From Acidiphilium rubrum (lineage in GTDB: Bacteria > Pseudomonadota > Alphaproteobacteria > Acetobacterales > Acetobacteraceae), in the NCBI RefSeq assembly GCF_900156265.1, contig NZ_FTNE01000018.1, positions 1 through 64,000 on the forward strand: a DNA stretch of 64,000 nt, read 5' to 3'. The position numbers and the translations under genes were made by a program. Positions within the stretch are counted from its first letter, which is position 1. Each line of letters opens with the position of its first letter. Below the pieces are notes generated by a model. It had not been told where the DNA came from and did not search any database. It saw only the letters and a program-made list of their open reading frames with translations. Below, in pieces: positions 7,640 to 16,745 of this stretch.

Positions 7640-8854
7640 ATGAGTGAAGCCCTTGCCGTCCGTAGCGGACAACCTGCCAAGCCGGTCCGTCGGCGCCCGG
7701 ACCAACTCACGGTGCTCGGCTTCGTCACGGATGCGAACAGCGAAACCGTGCTGCGCGATGGGTTGAACGACCTGGCCCAGAACGGCATCGCCAACACCGC
7801 CGATATCCGGCGCGGCACCATCAAGACCGCGATCACCGCAATGATGCGCCTGGCCGCACCGCAGATCCTGGTGATCGACATCGCCGGTGACGATCAGCCG
7901 CTGCAATCGCTCGCCGCCCTCTGCGATGTCATCGAACCCTCGATCAGCGTGCTGGTGCTCGGCGAGATCGACGATGTCGAATTATACCGCTCGATCAGCC
8001 GCCAGATCGGCGCGGTCGATTACATCTTCAAGCCGATCACCCGCGAAATGGTCGCGCGCTACTTTGCCTCGCTGATCACCAATGACTCCCACATCGTCGA
8101 TGCGACGCGCGGCGGCCGCGTCGTCGCAATCACCGGCGCACGCGGCGGCGTCGGTGCCAGCACGGTCGCCTGTGCGCTGGCATGGTTCCTTGGCGTCGAG
8201 TCCAACCGCCACACGTTACTGCTCGATGCCAATCCGTTCATCGGCGTGGCGCTCGATCGGTTCGGCGTCGAACCCCACCGATCGTTCGGTGACCTCCTGA
8301 CCGAAACGGAAGGGACCCCGACCGAAGTATTCCTCGATGCCGCGGTACCCGTGCAGAATCGGCTCGCGGTGCTCGGCGCCCGGCCCCATCTGGCGTCCGA
8401 GCCCGATGCACCGGTCGGTGCCGCGCGGCGCATCATCGATGCGGTTCGATTCCGCTACAATTTCGTCGTGGTCGACCTGCCGGCCCTGCCACTCCAGTCG
8501 CAGCGGGAGTTGCTCGAACTCACCCATCACCGGGTCATCGTGCTCGATCCAAGTGTGGCCGGGCTGCGCGATACACTCCGGCTGCTGGCAATTCCGAACA
8601 ACCCCGGCCAGCCGCAACGCCCCACGATCCTCCTCAATCACGAGGGCAGGGCAGGGGGGTTGAAACGCAAACATATCGAGGAAGCACTCAAACGCCGGGT
8701 CGATGTTGCCGTCCCCACCCAGCCAAAATTATGGGGCACCACCACCCCGATCGGCAAACTGATCGCCGGCACCAAAGCGCCCCTCGCCCGCATGGTCCAC
8801 GACCTCTCGCGCGAAATCGGCTTCGAATCCGGCCGCAAGATCGATCGGGCGTAA
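7640..8854 (+). CDS. cpaE: TadZ/CpaE-like pilus-assembly ATPase (MinD/ParA superfamily)
   Basis: 404 residues. An N-terminal receiver-like domain (about 22-145, ending DYIFKPITREMVARYF) precedes a MinD-type ATPase domain. The Walker A is the atypical TGARGGVGAST (166-175 region), where the signature GKT lysine is replaced, as is usual in TadZ proteins. A second conserved block is VVDLPALPL. TadZ localises the Flp pilus machine at the pole. It is paired with the prepilin peptidase upstream, and its stop codon is followed four bases later by the large inverted repeat. Confidence 0.88.
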   Translation: MSEALAVRSGQPAKPVRRRPDQLTVLGFVTDANSETVLRDGLNDLAQNGIANTADIRRGTIKTAITAMMRLAAPQILVIDIAGDDQPLQSLAALCDVIEPSISVLVLGEIDDVELYRSISRQIGAVDYIFKPITREMVARYFASLITNDSHIVDATRGGRVVAITGARGGVGASTVACALAWFLGVESNRHTLLLDANPFIGVALDRFGVEPHRSFGDLLTETEGTPTEVFLDAAVPVQNRLAVLGARPHLASEPDAPVGAARRIIDAVRFRYNFVVVDLPALPLQSQRELLELTHHRVIVLDPSVAGLRDTLRLLAIPNNPGQPQRPTILLNHEGRAGGLKRKHIEEALKRRVDVAVPTQPKLWGTTTPIGKLIAGTKAPLARMVHDLSREIGFESGRKIDRA

Positions 8855-8857
8855 TCT

Positions 8858-9124
8858 GATGCCGGCCGGCTTGAGGGTGTGGGGCGCCGGCAAGCAAGGC
8901 CAGGGGCTCTGCCCCTGGACCCCGTTAAAGGCGGAGCCTTTAAAATCCATTAGTTTTAGGCAAGGGGAGGGCGACCCAGGCCAGATCGACTGAACCACCG
9001 AGGCAGCGCCCTCCCCTTGCCTAAAACTAGCGGGTTCTAAGGGCTAAGCCCTTAGTGGGGGTCGAGGGGGCAAAGCCCCTCGTCTTGCTTGCTGGCGCCC
9101 CACACCCTGTAGCCGGCCGGCATC
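8858..9124. repeat. 267-bp near-perfect inverted repeat built of smaller palindromes
   Basis: The left arm (8858-8973) and right arm (9007-9124) are reverse complements over nearly their whole length: GATGCCGGCCGGC, GGGTGTGGGGCGCC, AAGCAAG, and TAGTTTTAGGCAAGGGGAG at the inner ends. The spacer is 33 bases. Within each arm are short perfect palindromes such as CCAGGGGCTCTGCCCCTGG, AAAGGCGGAGCCTTT and TAAGGGCTAAGCCCTTA. The element fills the space between two convergent genes, starting four bases after the cpaE stop and reaching the GNAT stop codon. It has no coding capacity. A related short pair occurs at 16671-16711. Confidence 0.85.
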
Positions 9125-9716
9125 ACGTCGTGCCGGGGCGGAGGTGATCTGGGATGGTGAAGCCGAGTCTTTGGGGGATGTCCCAGACTTCGTTGACTTG
9201 GCGGGTGATGCGAAATCCGGCGCGGCGATAGTTTGGCAGGGCGCGTGGGTGATCGGCGGTGCATGTATTCACGGTCATGCCGCGCACTGGGCCTGCGAAC
9301 ACGCGGTCGATTGCGGCGCCGAGCAGGGAGAAGCCGAGGCCTTGGCCGATCGCCTGGGGCAGCAGGCCGAAGTAGCTCAGGTTGATGTCGGGCCAGTAGG
9401 TTGCGTCGAGCTCGAAGAAACCGGCGGGTTCGCCGTTATAGGTCAGGACGTGCACCGCGATTGCCGGGTCAGCGAGCAGGTGGGCCAGCATGTCATCGGG
9501 CATCATCCGGCGGAGCCACCACAGCCATGGCTGGCCGACGCGGTCGTACAGGGCGCGGTAGGTGCTGACATCGAGCCGTCGCGCCGGTTCGATCACGGCG
9601 CCGGCCGGCAGAGGGAGCCACACGACCGGCGGTTTGCGGTCGAGCCGCATGAACGTCACCGTGACGATCACCCGATCGATCGCTTCGCCGGGCCGGGCGC
9701 GGGCGTAATCCAGCAT
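9123..9716 (-). CDS. GNAT family N-acetyltransferase
   Basis: 197 residues with a GNAT fold: the substrate-side N-terminal part, then the central strand LSYFGLLPQAIGQGLGFSLLGAAI carrying the acetyl-CoA pyrophosphate loop (Q/R-x-x-G-x-G/A type, here QAIGQGLG). The C-terminal PNYRRAGF motif is typical of the family. It starts 7 bases after the rpoD stop and is therefore probably the last gene of the yqeY-dnaG-rpoD unit. Its stop codon lies at the outer tip of the 267-bp inverted repeat. The substrate is unknown. Confidence 0.85.
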   Translation of the reverse strand: MLDYARARPGEAIDRVIVTVTFMRLDRKPPVVWLPLPAGAVIEPARRLDVSTYRALYDRVGQPWLWWLRRMMPDDMLAHLLADPAIAVHVLTYNGEPAGFFELDATYWPDINLSYFGLLPQAIGQGLGFSLLGAAIDRVFAGPVRGMTVNTCTADHPRALPNYRRAGFRITRQVNEVWDIPQRLGFTIPDHLRPGTT

Positions 9717-9723
9717 ATTCGCC

Positions 9724-11643
<1,920 letters not shown>

Positions 11644-11689
11644 CAGTCGTTAGTCTCCAAGGCAAGAGAGAGATCGCACATCATTCCGG

Positions 11690-13501
11690 TCAAAATACGG
11701 CATCGCTGTCGGATTCGCCGCGCTCGACTCGCTTGAGGGCAATCACGCATATGCGGTGCCGCTCGAAATTTTCAGGTGTCGGATCAGATTCGAAACGGAG
11801 TCTTTGCTCTTCGCATTGCACTTGCAGATGCTTCAAATTCATGAGCCCGTAGATCCCGTACCAAGATGCCTCCAACTCAGCCATCGCGGCTGCGTCATTG
11901 TCGGGAGCGCGTTGCGGCATGAGCGCGAGCAAGGGCTCGGCCACATCCCGCAGACCCGATTGGGTCAAATGGTTGAGCAGATCGTCCGAGTCAAGGGCCT
12001 TTGCCGCATGAAACCATTTTGCCATCGAATCGCGCAGCCGGGCGCAATCATCGGGCAGGGCCAGCAGGCCGAACGCTTCCTCCAGATCGGGCAAAAGTGT
12101 CGGATGGCAAAGCAGAATTGCGGTCAGCAGCCGTGCGCGGCGCGCAGAGGTCGTTTCGGCATCGATCGCGGGGCGGGGCAGGACGATGTGCGGCGATGCG
12201 GGCCGTCCGCCGCCGTTGCGCCGGGCCTGCGTGCCGGCGGTGAAGGACTGGCGGCGTTCGGCATAGAGGCGGTCGATCAGGGATGCGCGATATTCGCCGG
12301 CCAGGGAACGATCCTCGATGCTGCGCGCCGCCGCTTCGAGGCGTTTGCGAAATGCGGCGCGGCCTTCCGGCGTGGTGCGCTGGGCACCCTCGGCCAGCAT
12401 GTCGTATAGGGTTTCGGCGAGATTAGGGGCGGCGGCGATCAGGGCTGCGAGGGCTGGTGCGCCTTCGCGGCGGACGAAACTGTCCGGATCGTCACCCTCC
12501 TTGAGCCTCAGGATGGCGAGCCCGCGATCCGGTGCGAGGGCTTTCAGGGCAAGCTCGGTCGAGCGCAGTGCGGCGCGCCGGCCAGCGGCATCGCCATCGA
12601 AGCACAGCAGCGGGCGCGGCGAGATGCGCCATAATTCAGCGAGATGCGCCTCGGTCAGAGCGGTGCCGAGCGGGGCGACCGCGCCAGTGAAGCCGGCTTC
12701 GTGCAGGGCGATGACGTCCATATAGCCTTCGACAACGATGAGTGCGGCGCCGTTGCGGACGGCGGCGCGGGCGATGTCGAGCCCGTACAGGGTCTGGCGC
12801 TTGGAGAATAAATCGGTCTCCGGGCCGTTGAGATATTTCGGCTGGCCATCGCCCAGCAGGCGGCCGCCGAAGCTGATGATGCGGCCGCGACGGTCGCGGA
12901 TGGGGAACATCACGCGGGCGAAGAAATAATCGACGGGGCCGCGCTCGCCCGCCTTCATCAACCCCGCCTCGATCAGTCTGGCGGGCGTGATGTCCTGGCG
13001 GGCGAGCGCTTCGCGCAACGTGCCGCGCCCTTCGCCGGACCAGCCGAGGCCGAACCGCTCGATGATGGAATCGCTCAGGCCGCGTCCGCGCAGATAGGCC
13101 AGGGCCGCCGCACCCTGTGGGGTGCGCAGCAGGCGGCGATATTCCGCACCGGCCGCCTCCAGCACATCGGACAGGTCGGCTTCGCGCCGCGCGGCTTCGG
13201 CGGCCTGGGGGGTGGGTTTCGGCACGGCGAGGCCGGCCTCGGCCGCGAGGCGTTCGACCGCTTCCATGAAGGTCGCCCCTTCGTTCTGCATGACGAAGCT
13301 GATGGCATCGCCATGCGCGCCGCAGCCGAAGCAATGGTAGTGATCGTCATAGACGTAGAACGACGGCGATTTTTCGTTGTGGAACGGGCAGCAGCCCTTC
13401 TGGTCGCGCCCGGCGCGCTCGAGCCGCACCTTGCGCGCGACCAGCGTTGCCAGCGGGGTGCGGGCGCGCAATTCGTCCAGAAAATTGGGCGGCAGGCTCA
13501 T
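11690..13501 (-). CDS. dnaG: DNA primase
   Basis: 603 residues. It makes RNA primers at the replication fork. The N-terminal CHCC zinc ribbon is complete (Cys38, His41, Cys57, Cys60). The TOPRIM core follows with IVVEGYMDVIALH and CFDGDAAGRRAA, whose acidic residues bind the catalytic metals. The C-terminal helicase-binding region is divergent, as usual. The start overlaps the yqeY stop by 4 bases, and rpoD follows. Confidence 0.97.
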   Translation of the reverse strand: MSLPPNFLDELRARTPLATLVARKVRLERAGRDQKGCCPFHNEKSPSFYVYDDHYHCFGCGAHGDAISFVMQNEGATFMEAVERLAAEAGLAVPKPTPQAAEAARREADLSDVLEAAGAEYRRLLRTPQGAAALAYLRGRGLSDSIIERFGLGWSGEGRGTLREALARQDITPARLIEAGLMKAGERGPVDYFFARVMFPIRDRRGRIISFGGRLLGDGQPKYLNGPETDLFSKRQTLYGLDIARAAVRNGAALIVVEGYMDVIALHEAGFTGAVAPLGTALTEAHLAELWRISPRPLLCFDGDAAGRRAALRSTELALKALAPDRGLAILRLKEGDDPDSFVRREGAPALAALIAAAPNLAETLYDMLAEGAQRTTPEGRAAFRKRLEAAARSIEDRSLAGEYRASLIDRLYAERRQSFTAGTQARRNGGGRPASPHIVLPRPAIDAETTSARRARLLTAILLCHPTLLPDLEEAFGLLALPDDCARLRDSMAKWFHAAKALDSDDLLNHLTQSGLRDVAEPLLALMPQRAPDNDAAAMAELEASWYGIYGLMNLKHLQVQCEEQRLRFESDPTPENFERHRICVIALKRVERGESDSDAVF

Positions 13502-13962
13502 GGTGCGGCGAGTTTCGCCTTCACTGCGGCCGAGGCGGCGGCCATGTCGAGCGCAGGACCATGGGCCGCCTTCAGCGCGGCAATGACCTTGCCCATGTCT
13601 TTCGGGCCGGTGGCGCCGCTGGTGGCGATGGCCTGGGCGATCGCGGCATCGAGCGCCTCGCCCTGCAGGGTACGGGGCAGGTAGGCTTCGAGGATGACGA
13701 TTTCCGCGGCCTCCTGATCGGCGAGGTCGGGGCGGTTGCCCTGGCGGTACTGCGCTTCGGACTCGCGGCGGGTTTTCACCATGCCGCGCAGCAAGGCCAC
13801 GATGTCTTCATCAGAGATCGCATCGATGCCTTTGGGGCGGGCCGCGATATCCGCATCCTTCAGTTTGGCGGCGGCCATGCGCAGGGTGGAGACGGCGAGC
13901 GGCTGGCGGGCGAGCATCGCCGCTTTCAGGTCGGCCTGGATCTGGGTTCGTAAGGCGCTCAT
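13498..13962 (-). CDS. yqeY: GatB/YqeY domain protein
   Basis: 154 residues of the YqeY family, which shares the C-terminal tRNA-interacting helical domain of GatB. Marks are the LRTQIQADLKAAMLAR start, VSTLRMAAAKLKDADIA, and the Gly-Pro-Lys-Asp-Met-Gly-Lys-Val motif near 120. I chose ATG 13962 because GGAG lies 8 bases ahead; a GTG three codons upstream (13971) is possible. It is first in the leftward yqeY-dnaG-rpoD-GNAT unit. Its precise cellular role is not established. Confidence 0.93.
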   Translation of the reverse strand: MSALRTQIQADLKAAMLARQPLAVSTLRMAAAKLKDADIAARPKGIDAISDEDIVALLRGMVKTRRESEAQYRQGNRPDLADQEAAEIVILEAYLPRTLQGEALDAAIAQAIATSGATGPKDMGKVIAALKAAHGPALDMAAASAAVKAKLAAP

Positions 13963-13989
13963 GCTATTCACTCCATTATCACCCTGGCG

Positions 13990-14010
13990 TTGCGGAAACT
14001 ATTTCCGCAA
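13990..14010. promoter_or_regulatory. Perfect palindrome between yqeY and carA (candidate operator)
   Basis: TTGCGGAAA and TTTCCGCAA form a perfect 9-bp dyad around a 3-base centre. It sits in the 109-base divergent intergenic region, 28 bases upstream of yqeY and 61 bases upstream of carA. The size and symmetry suit a dimeric helix-turn-helix regulator. A weaker dyad (CCGGA...TCCGG) lies about 30 bases further right. Confidence 0.55.
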
Positions 14011-14071
14011 TGACCTTGGGCAGTCTGTTTTTGGTTGATCCCGGATTTAATTTCCGGCATACCGCATCATC

Positions 14072-15421
14072 ATGCCAAAAACCATCGCTGAACTGATCGA
14101 TCGTCTGGGTGGTGCCGAAGCGGCCGCCCGGCTTACCATGGTTTCAACCGAAGCGGTTCGCAAATGGCGCAGTGCCGGTGCGATTCCGGCCCGGCACTGG
14201 CCGGCGGTGCTCGCCGCGACCGGGTTTTCGTTGCAGGACCTGCCGGGTGGCAGCGCGCCGGATGGGGTGACGGCGCGGCCGGATGCCGCGACGGCGGCGC
14301 TGGTGCTGGGCGATGGACAGGTGTTCTGGGGCAAGGGGTTCGGCGCGTTCAGCGCCGGGATGCCGGCCGAGCTGTGTTTTTCGACCGGGATGACCGGGTA
14401 TCAGGAAACGCTGACCGATCCTTCGTTCGCCGGGCAGATCATTACGTTCACGTTTCCGCATATCGGCAATGTCGGGGCGAACGGTGAGGATATCGAGGCG
14501 GCGACGAGTTTTGCCCGTGGCCTGGTGATCAACCGGGATATCACGGCGCCGTCGAGCTGGCGTGCGGCGGAGGGGCTGGATCGCTGGTGCCGGCGGATGG
14601 GTCTGGCGGGGATTGCCGGGGTCGATACCCGCGCGCTGACCCGCACGATCCGCGATGATGGACCGCCGAATGCGCTGATCGCGTTTCCACAGGATGGTCA
14701 GTTCGACCTCGATGCGCTGGTTGCGCGTGCGCGGGACTGGCCGGGTCTGGCCGGGATGGACCTGGCACGCGAGGTTTCGTGCACCCAGACCCATGAGTGG
14801 ACCGAGACGCTGTGGGACCGGGTGAGCGGGTTCGGCCGGCAGACGGCGCCGCGCCATACCGTGGTCGCGGTCGATTTCGGCGCCAAGCGCAATATTTTCC
14901 GCAGTCTGGCGAGTGCGGGGTGCCGGGTGATCGTGGTGCCGGCGACGGCTTCGGCGGAGGATATTCTGCGCCACCGGCCGGACGGGGTGTTTCTGTCGAA
15001 CGGGCCGGGTGATCCGGCGGCGACGGCGGTGTATGCGGTGCCGGCGATCCGCAGTGTGCTCGATGCCGGGGTGCCGCTGTTCGGAATTTGCCTCGGGCAT
15101 CAGTTGCTCGCCCATGCGCTGGGGGGGACGACGTACAAGCTGGCGCGCGGGCATCGGGGGGCCAATCAGCCGGTGCAGGAGATTGCGACCGGCAAGGTTG
15201 AGATCACCAGCCAGAACCACGGGTTTGCGGTGGACGAGGCCTCCTTGCCGGCGGATGTTGTGGTGACGCATCGCAGCCTGTTCGATGGGTCGAACGAGGG
15301 GATTGCCTGCGCCGCGAAGCGTTGTTTTTCGGTGCAATATCATCCTGAGGCGAGCCCGGGGCCATCCGATGCGCATCATTTGTTCGGGCGGTTCACGGCG
15401 ATGCTGGCGAAGGGCGTATAG
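14072..15421 (+). CDS. carA: Carbamoyl-phosphate synthase small subunit with N-terminal HTH-like extension
   Basis: 449 residues against about 380 for a typical CarA. Residues about 70-449 are a normal glutaminase subunit. The CarA N-domain has FSTGMTGYQETLTDPS, and the class-I amidotransferase domain has the nucleophile in FGICLGHQLLAHALGG and the His/Glu pair in QYHPEASPGP. It feeds ammonia to CarB for arginine and pyrimidine synthesis. The extra residues 1-60 (TIAELIDRLGG, AARLTMVSTEAVRKWRSAG, IPARHWPAVLAA) read like a Cro/YdaS-type helix-turn-helix. I recall a 'carph-isopro' domain attached to CarA in related bacteria. The ATG at 14072 is the first start, and the extension is in frame without interruption. 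Confidence 0.95.
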   Translation: MPKTIAELIDRLGGAEAAARLTMVSTEAVRKWRSAGAIPARHWPAVLAATGFSLQDLPGGSAPDGVTARPDAATAALVLGDGQVFWGKGFGAFSAGMPAELCFSTGMTGYQETLTDPSFAGQIITFTFPHIGNVGANGEDIEAATSFARGLVINRDITAPSSWRAAEGLDRWCRRMGLAGIAGVDTRALTRTIRDDGPPNALIAFPQDGQFDLDALVARARDWPGLAGMDLAREVSCTQTHEWTETLWDRVSGFGRQTAPRHTVVAVDFGAKRNIFRSLASAGCRVIVVPATASAEDILRHRPDGVFLSNGPGDPAATAVYAVPAIRSVLDAGVPLFGICLGHQLLAHALGGTTYKLARGHRGANQPVQEIATGKVEITSQNHGFAVDEASLPADVVVTHRSLFDGSNEGIACAAKRCFSVQYHPEASPGPSDAHHLFGRFTAMLAKGV

Positions 15422-15423
15422 GG

Positions 15424-15467
15424 AGTTTACGGGGTTATATGGTGTTTGGTGTATAACCGGGTAAACT
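15424..15467. promoter_or_regulatory. Long inverted repeat ahead of the AAA ATPase gene (candidate operator)
   Basis: The arms AGTTTACGGGGTTATA (15424-15439) and TATAACCGGGTAAACT (15452-15467) pair at 14 of 16 positions around 12 bases. A further TATAAC occurs at 15471-15476, and the next gene starts at 15483. The TATAAC copies resemble -10 boxes, so the dyad would overlap the promoter. Some of the gap to carA is only two bases, so it could also cap the carA transcript, but no T-run follows. Confidence 0.55.
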
Positions 15468-15482
15468 TTGTATAACTGAGCG

Positions 15483-16664
15483 ATGAACCCTGTTCGCAAC
15501 CCTTTTGCGCCCGGCGCCGGCACCAGGCCTCCCGAGTTGAGCGGGCGGGTCGGGCTGCTGGAAGAAACATCCGTTGCGATCGGGCGGGCGAAGCTGCGGC
15601 GGCCCGCTAAATCGATGATCGTGGTCGGATTGCGTGGGGTGGGCAAGACCGTGCTGCTCAACGAATTCGATCACATGGCAAGAGATGCGGGGTGTCGAAC
15701 GATTCTGATCGAGGCGCACGAGATCAAGCCGTTGCCCGATCTGCTGGTACCGCCGTTACGGCATTTGTTGCTGGAGCTCGACCGCCTGGGAACGCTCTCG
15801 GAGGCGGTGAAGCGCGGGTTGCGCGTGTTGAAGAGTTTCATGGGTTCGGTGCGGTTGAAATACGGTGAAGCTGAGATCGCGCTGGAGATCGATCCGGAGG
15901 TTGGGGCGGCGGACAGTGGCGATCTTGAGATCGATCTGCCTGCGGTGTTTCAGGCGGTCGGCCAGGCTGCGATCGACCGGGGGCAGACCGTGGTGCTGCT
16001 GATCGATGAACTGCAGTATTTGAAGCAACGCGAGATGAGCGCGCTGATCATGGCGTTGCACCGGATCAATCAGGACCGGTTGCCGATTCTGATGTTTGGC
16101 GCCGGGTTGCCGCAGGTGTTGGCTCTGGCCGGGAAATCAAAATCCTACGCGGAACGGCTGTTCGATTTTCCGCGGGTGGGGTCGCTGTCGGGTGCGGATG
16201 CGGCGGACGCAATTCGTAAACCGATCGAGGCCGAGGGTGAGCGGATCACCGCGGCGGCGCTGGCCGCGCTGATCGCGCAGACGCAGGGGTATCCGTTCTA
16301 CCTCCAGGAATGGGGCTATCAGGCCTGGCAAGTGGCGCGGCAGTCGCCGATCGATGTCGCCGATATCGAAGCGGCGACGGTGGTTTCGATCCGCCGGCTT
16401 GATGAGAGTTTTTTCCGGGTGCGGTTCGATCGTCTGACGCCGCGCGAGAAGGATTATGTGCGGGCGATGGCGAGCCTGCCGGGATCGGGGCCGTATCGGT
16501 CGGGGGATGTGGCAGACGCATTGGGGTTGCCGGTGCGGACGGTGGGACCGGTGCGGAACAATCTGATCGCCAAGGGCATGATCTATGCGCCGGCGTATGG
16601 GGATACGGCTTTTACTGTGCCGTTGTTTGAACTTTTTCTGAGACGGATCATGCCGCCTGACTAA
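15483..16664 (+). CDS. AAA ATPase with C-terminal winged-helix-like region (unknown role)
   Basis: 393 residues. Walker A is GLRGVGKT at 49-56 and Walker B is VLLIDELQ at 171-178. A sensor-like segment ILMFGAGLPQ is followed by a helical lid region (RLFDFPRVGSLSGADAADAIRKP). The last ~70 residues (LTPREKDYVRAMASL, SGDVADALGLPVRTVGPVRNNLIAKGMIY) are a clear winged-helix DNA-binding design. This is the archaeal-ATPase/Orc1-like (AAA_16) layout also used by DNA-binding signalling ATPases. The gene lies between carA and carB in the same direction, 61 bases after carA and 81 before carB. Its function is not known. Confidence 0.85.
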   Translation: MNPVRNPFAPGAGTRPPELSGRVGLLEETSVAIGRAKLRRPAKSMIVVGLRGVGKTVLLNEFDHMARDAGCRTILIEAHEIKPLPDLLVPPLRHLLLELDRLGTLSEAVKRGLRVLKSFMGSVRLKYGEAEIALEIDPEVGAADSGDLEIDLPAVFQAVGQAAIDRGQTVVLLIDELQYLKQREMSALIMALHRINQDRLPILMFGAGLPQVLALAGKSKSYAERLFDFPRVGSLSGADAADAIRKPIEAEGERITAAALAALIAQTQGYPFYLQEWGYQAWQVARQSPIDVADIEAATVVSIRRLDESFFRVRFDRLTPREKDYVRAMASLPGSGPYRSGDVADALGLPVRTVGPVRNNLIAKGMIYAPAYGDTAFTVPLFELFLRRIMPPD

Positions 16665-16670
16665 CGGGGT

Positions 16671-16711
16671 CTGGGGCCCAAGGCCCCAGCGGGTGCAGGG
16701 CGGAGCCCTGC
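16671..16711. repeat. Two adjacent hairpins upstream of carB
   Basis: CTGGGGCC-CAA-GGCCCCAG (16671-16689) is followed by GCAGGGC-GGA-GCCCTGC (16695-16711). Both stems are perfect and very short-looped. The GGCGGAGCC core and GGGGC/GCCCC stems recall the palindromes inside the 267-bp repeat at 8858-9124. They lie in the 81-base gap before carB and could attenuate or terminate transcripts from the ATPase gene. Confidence 0.65.
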
Positions 16712-16745
16712 TGCTTATCTTCATCGTCTAACTCAAGGACTGACC

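Noticed and set aside
8858-9124. Insertion sequence call for the large inverted repeat
   Set aside because: No transposase frame and no visible target-site duplication, so listed only as a repeat.
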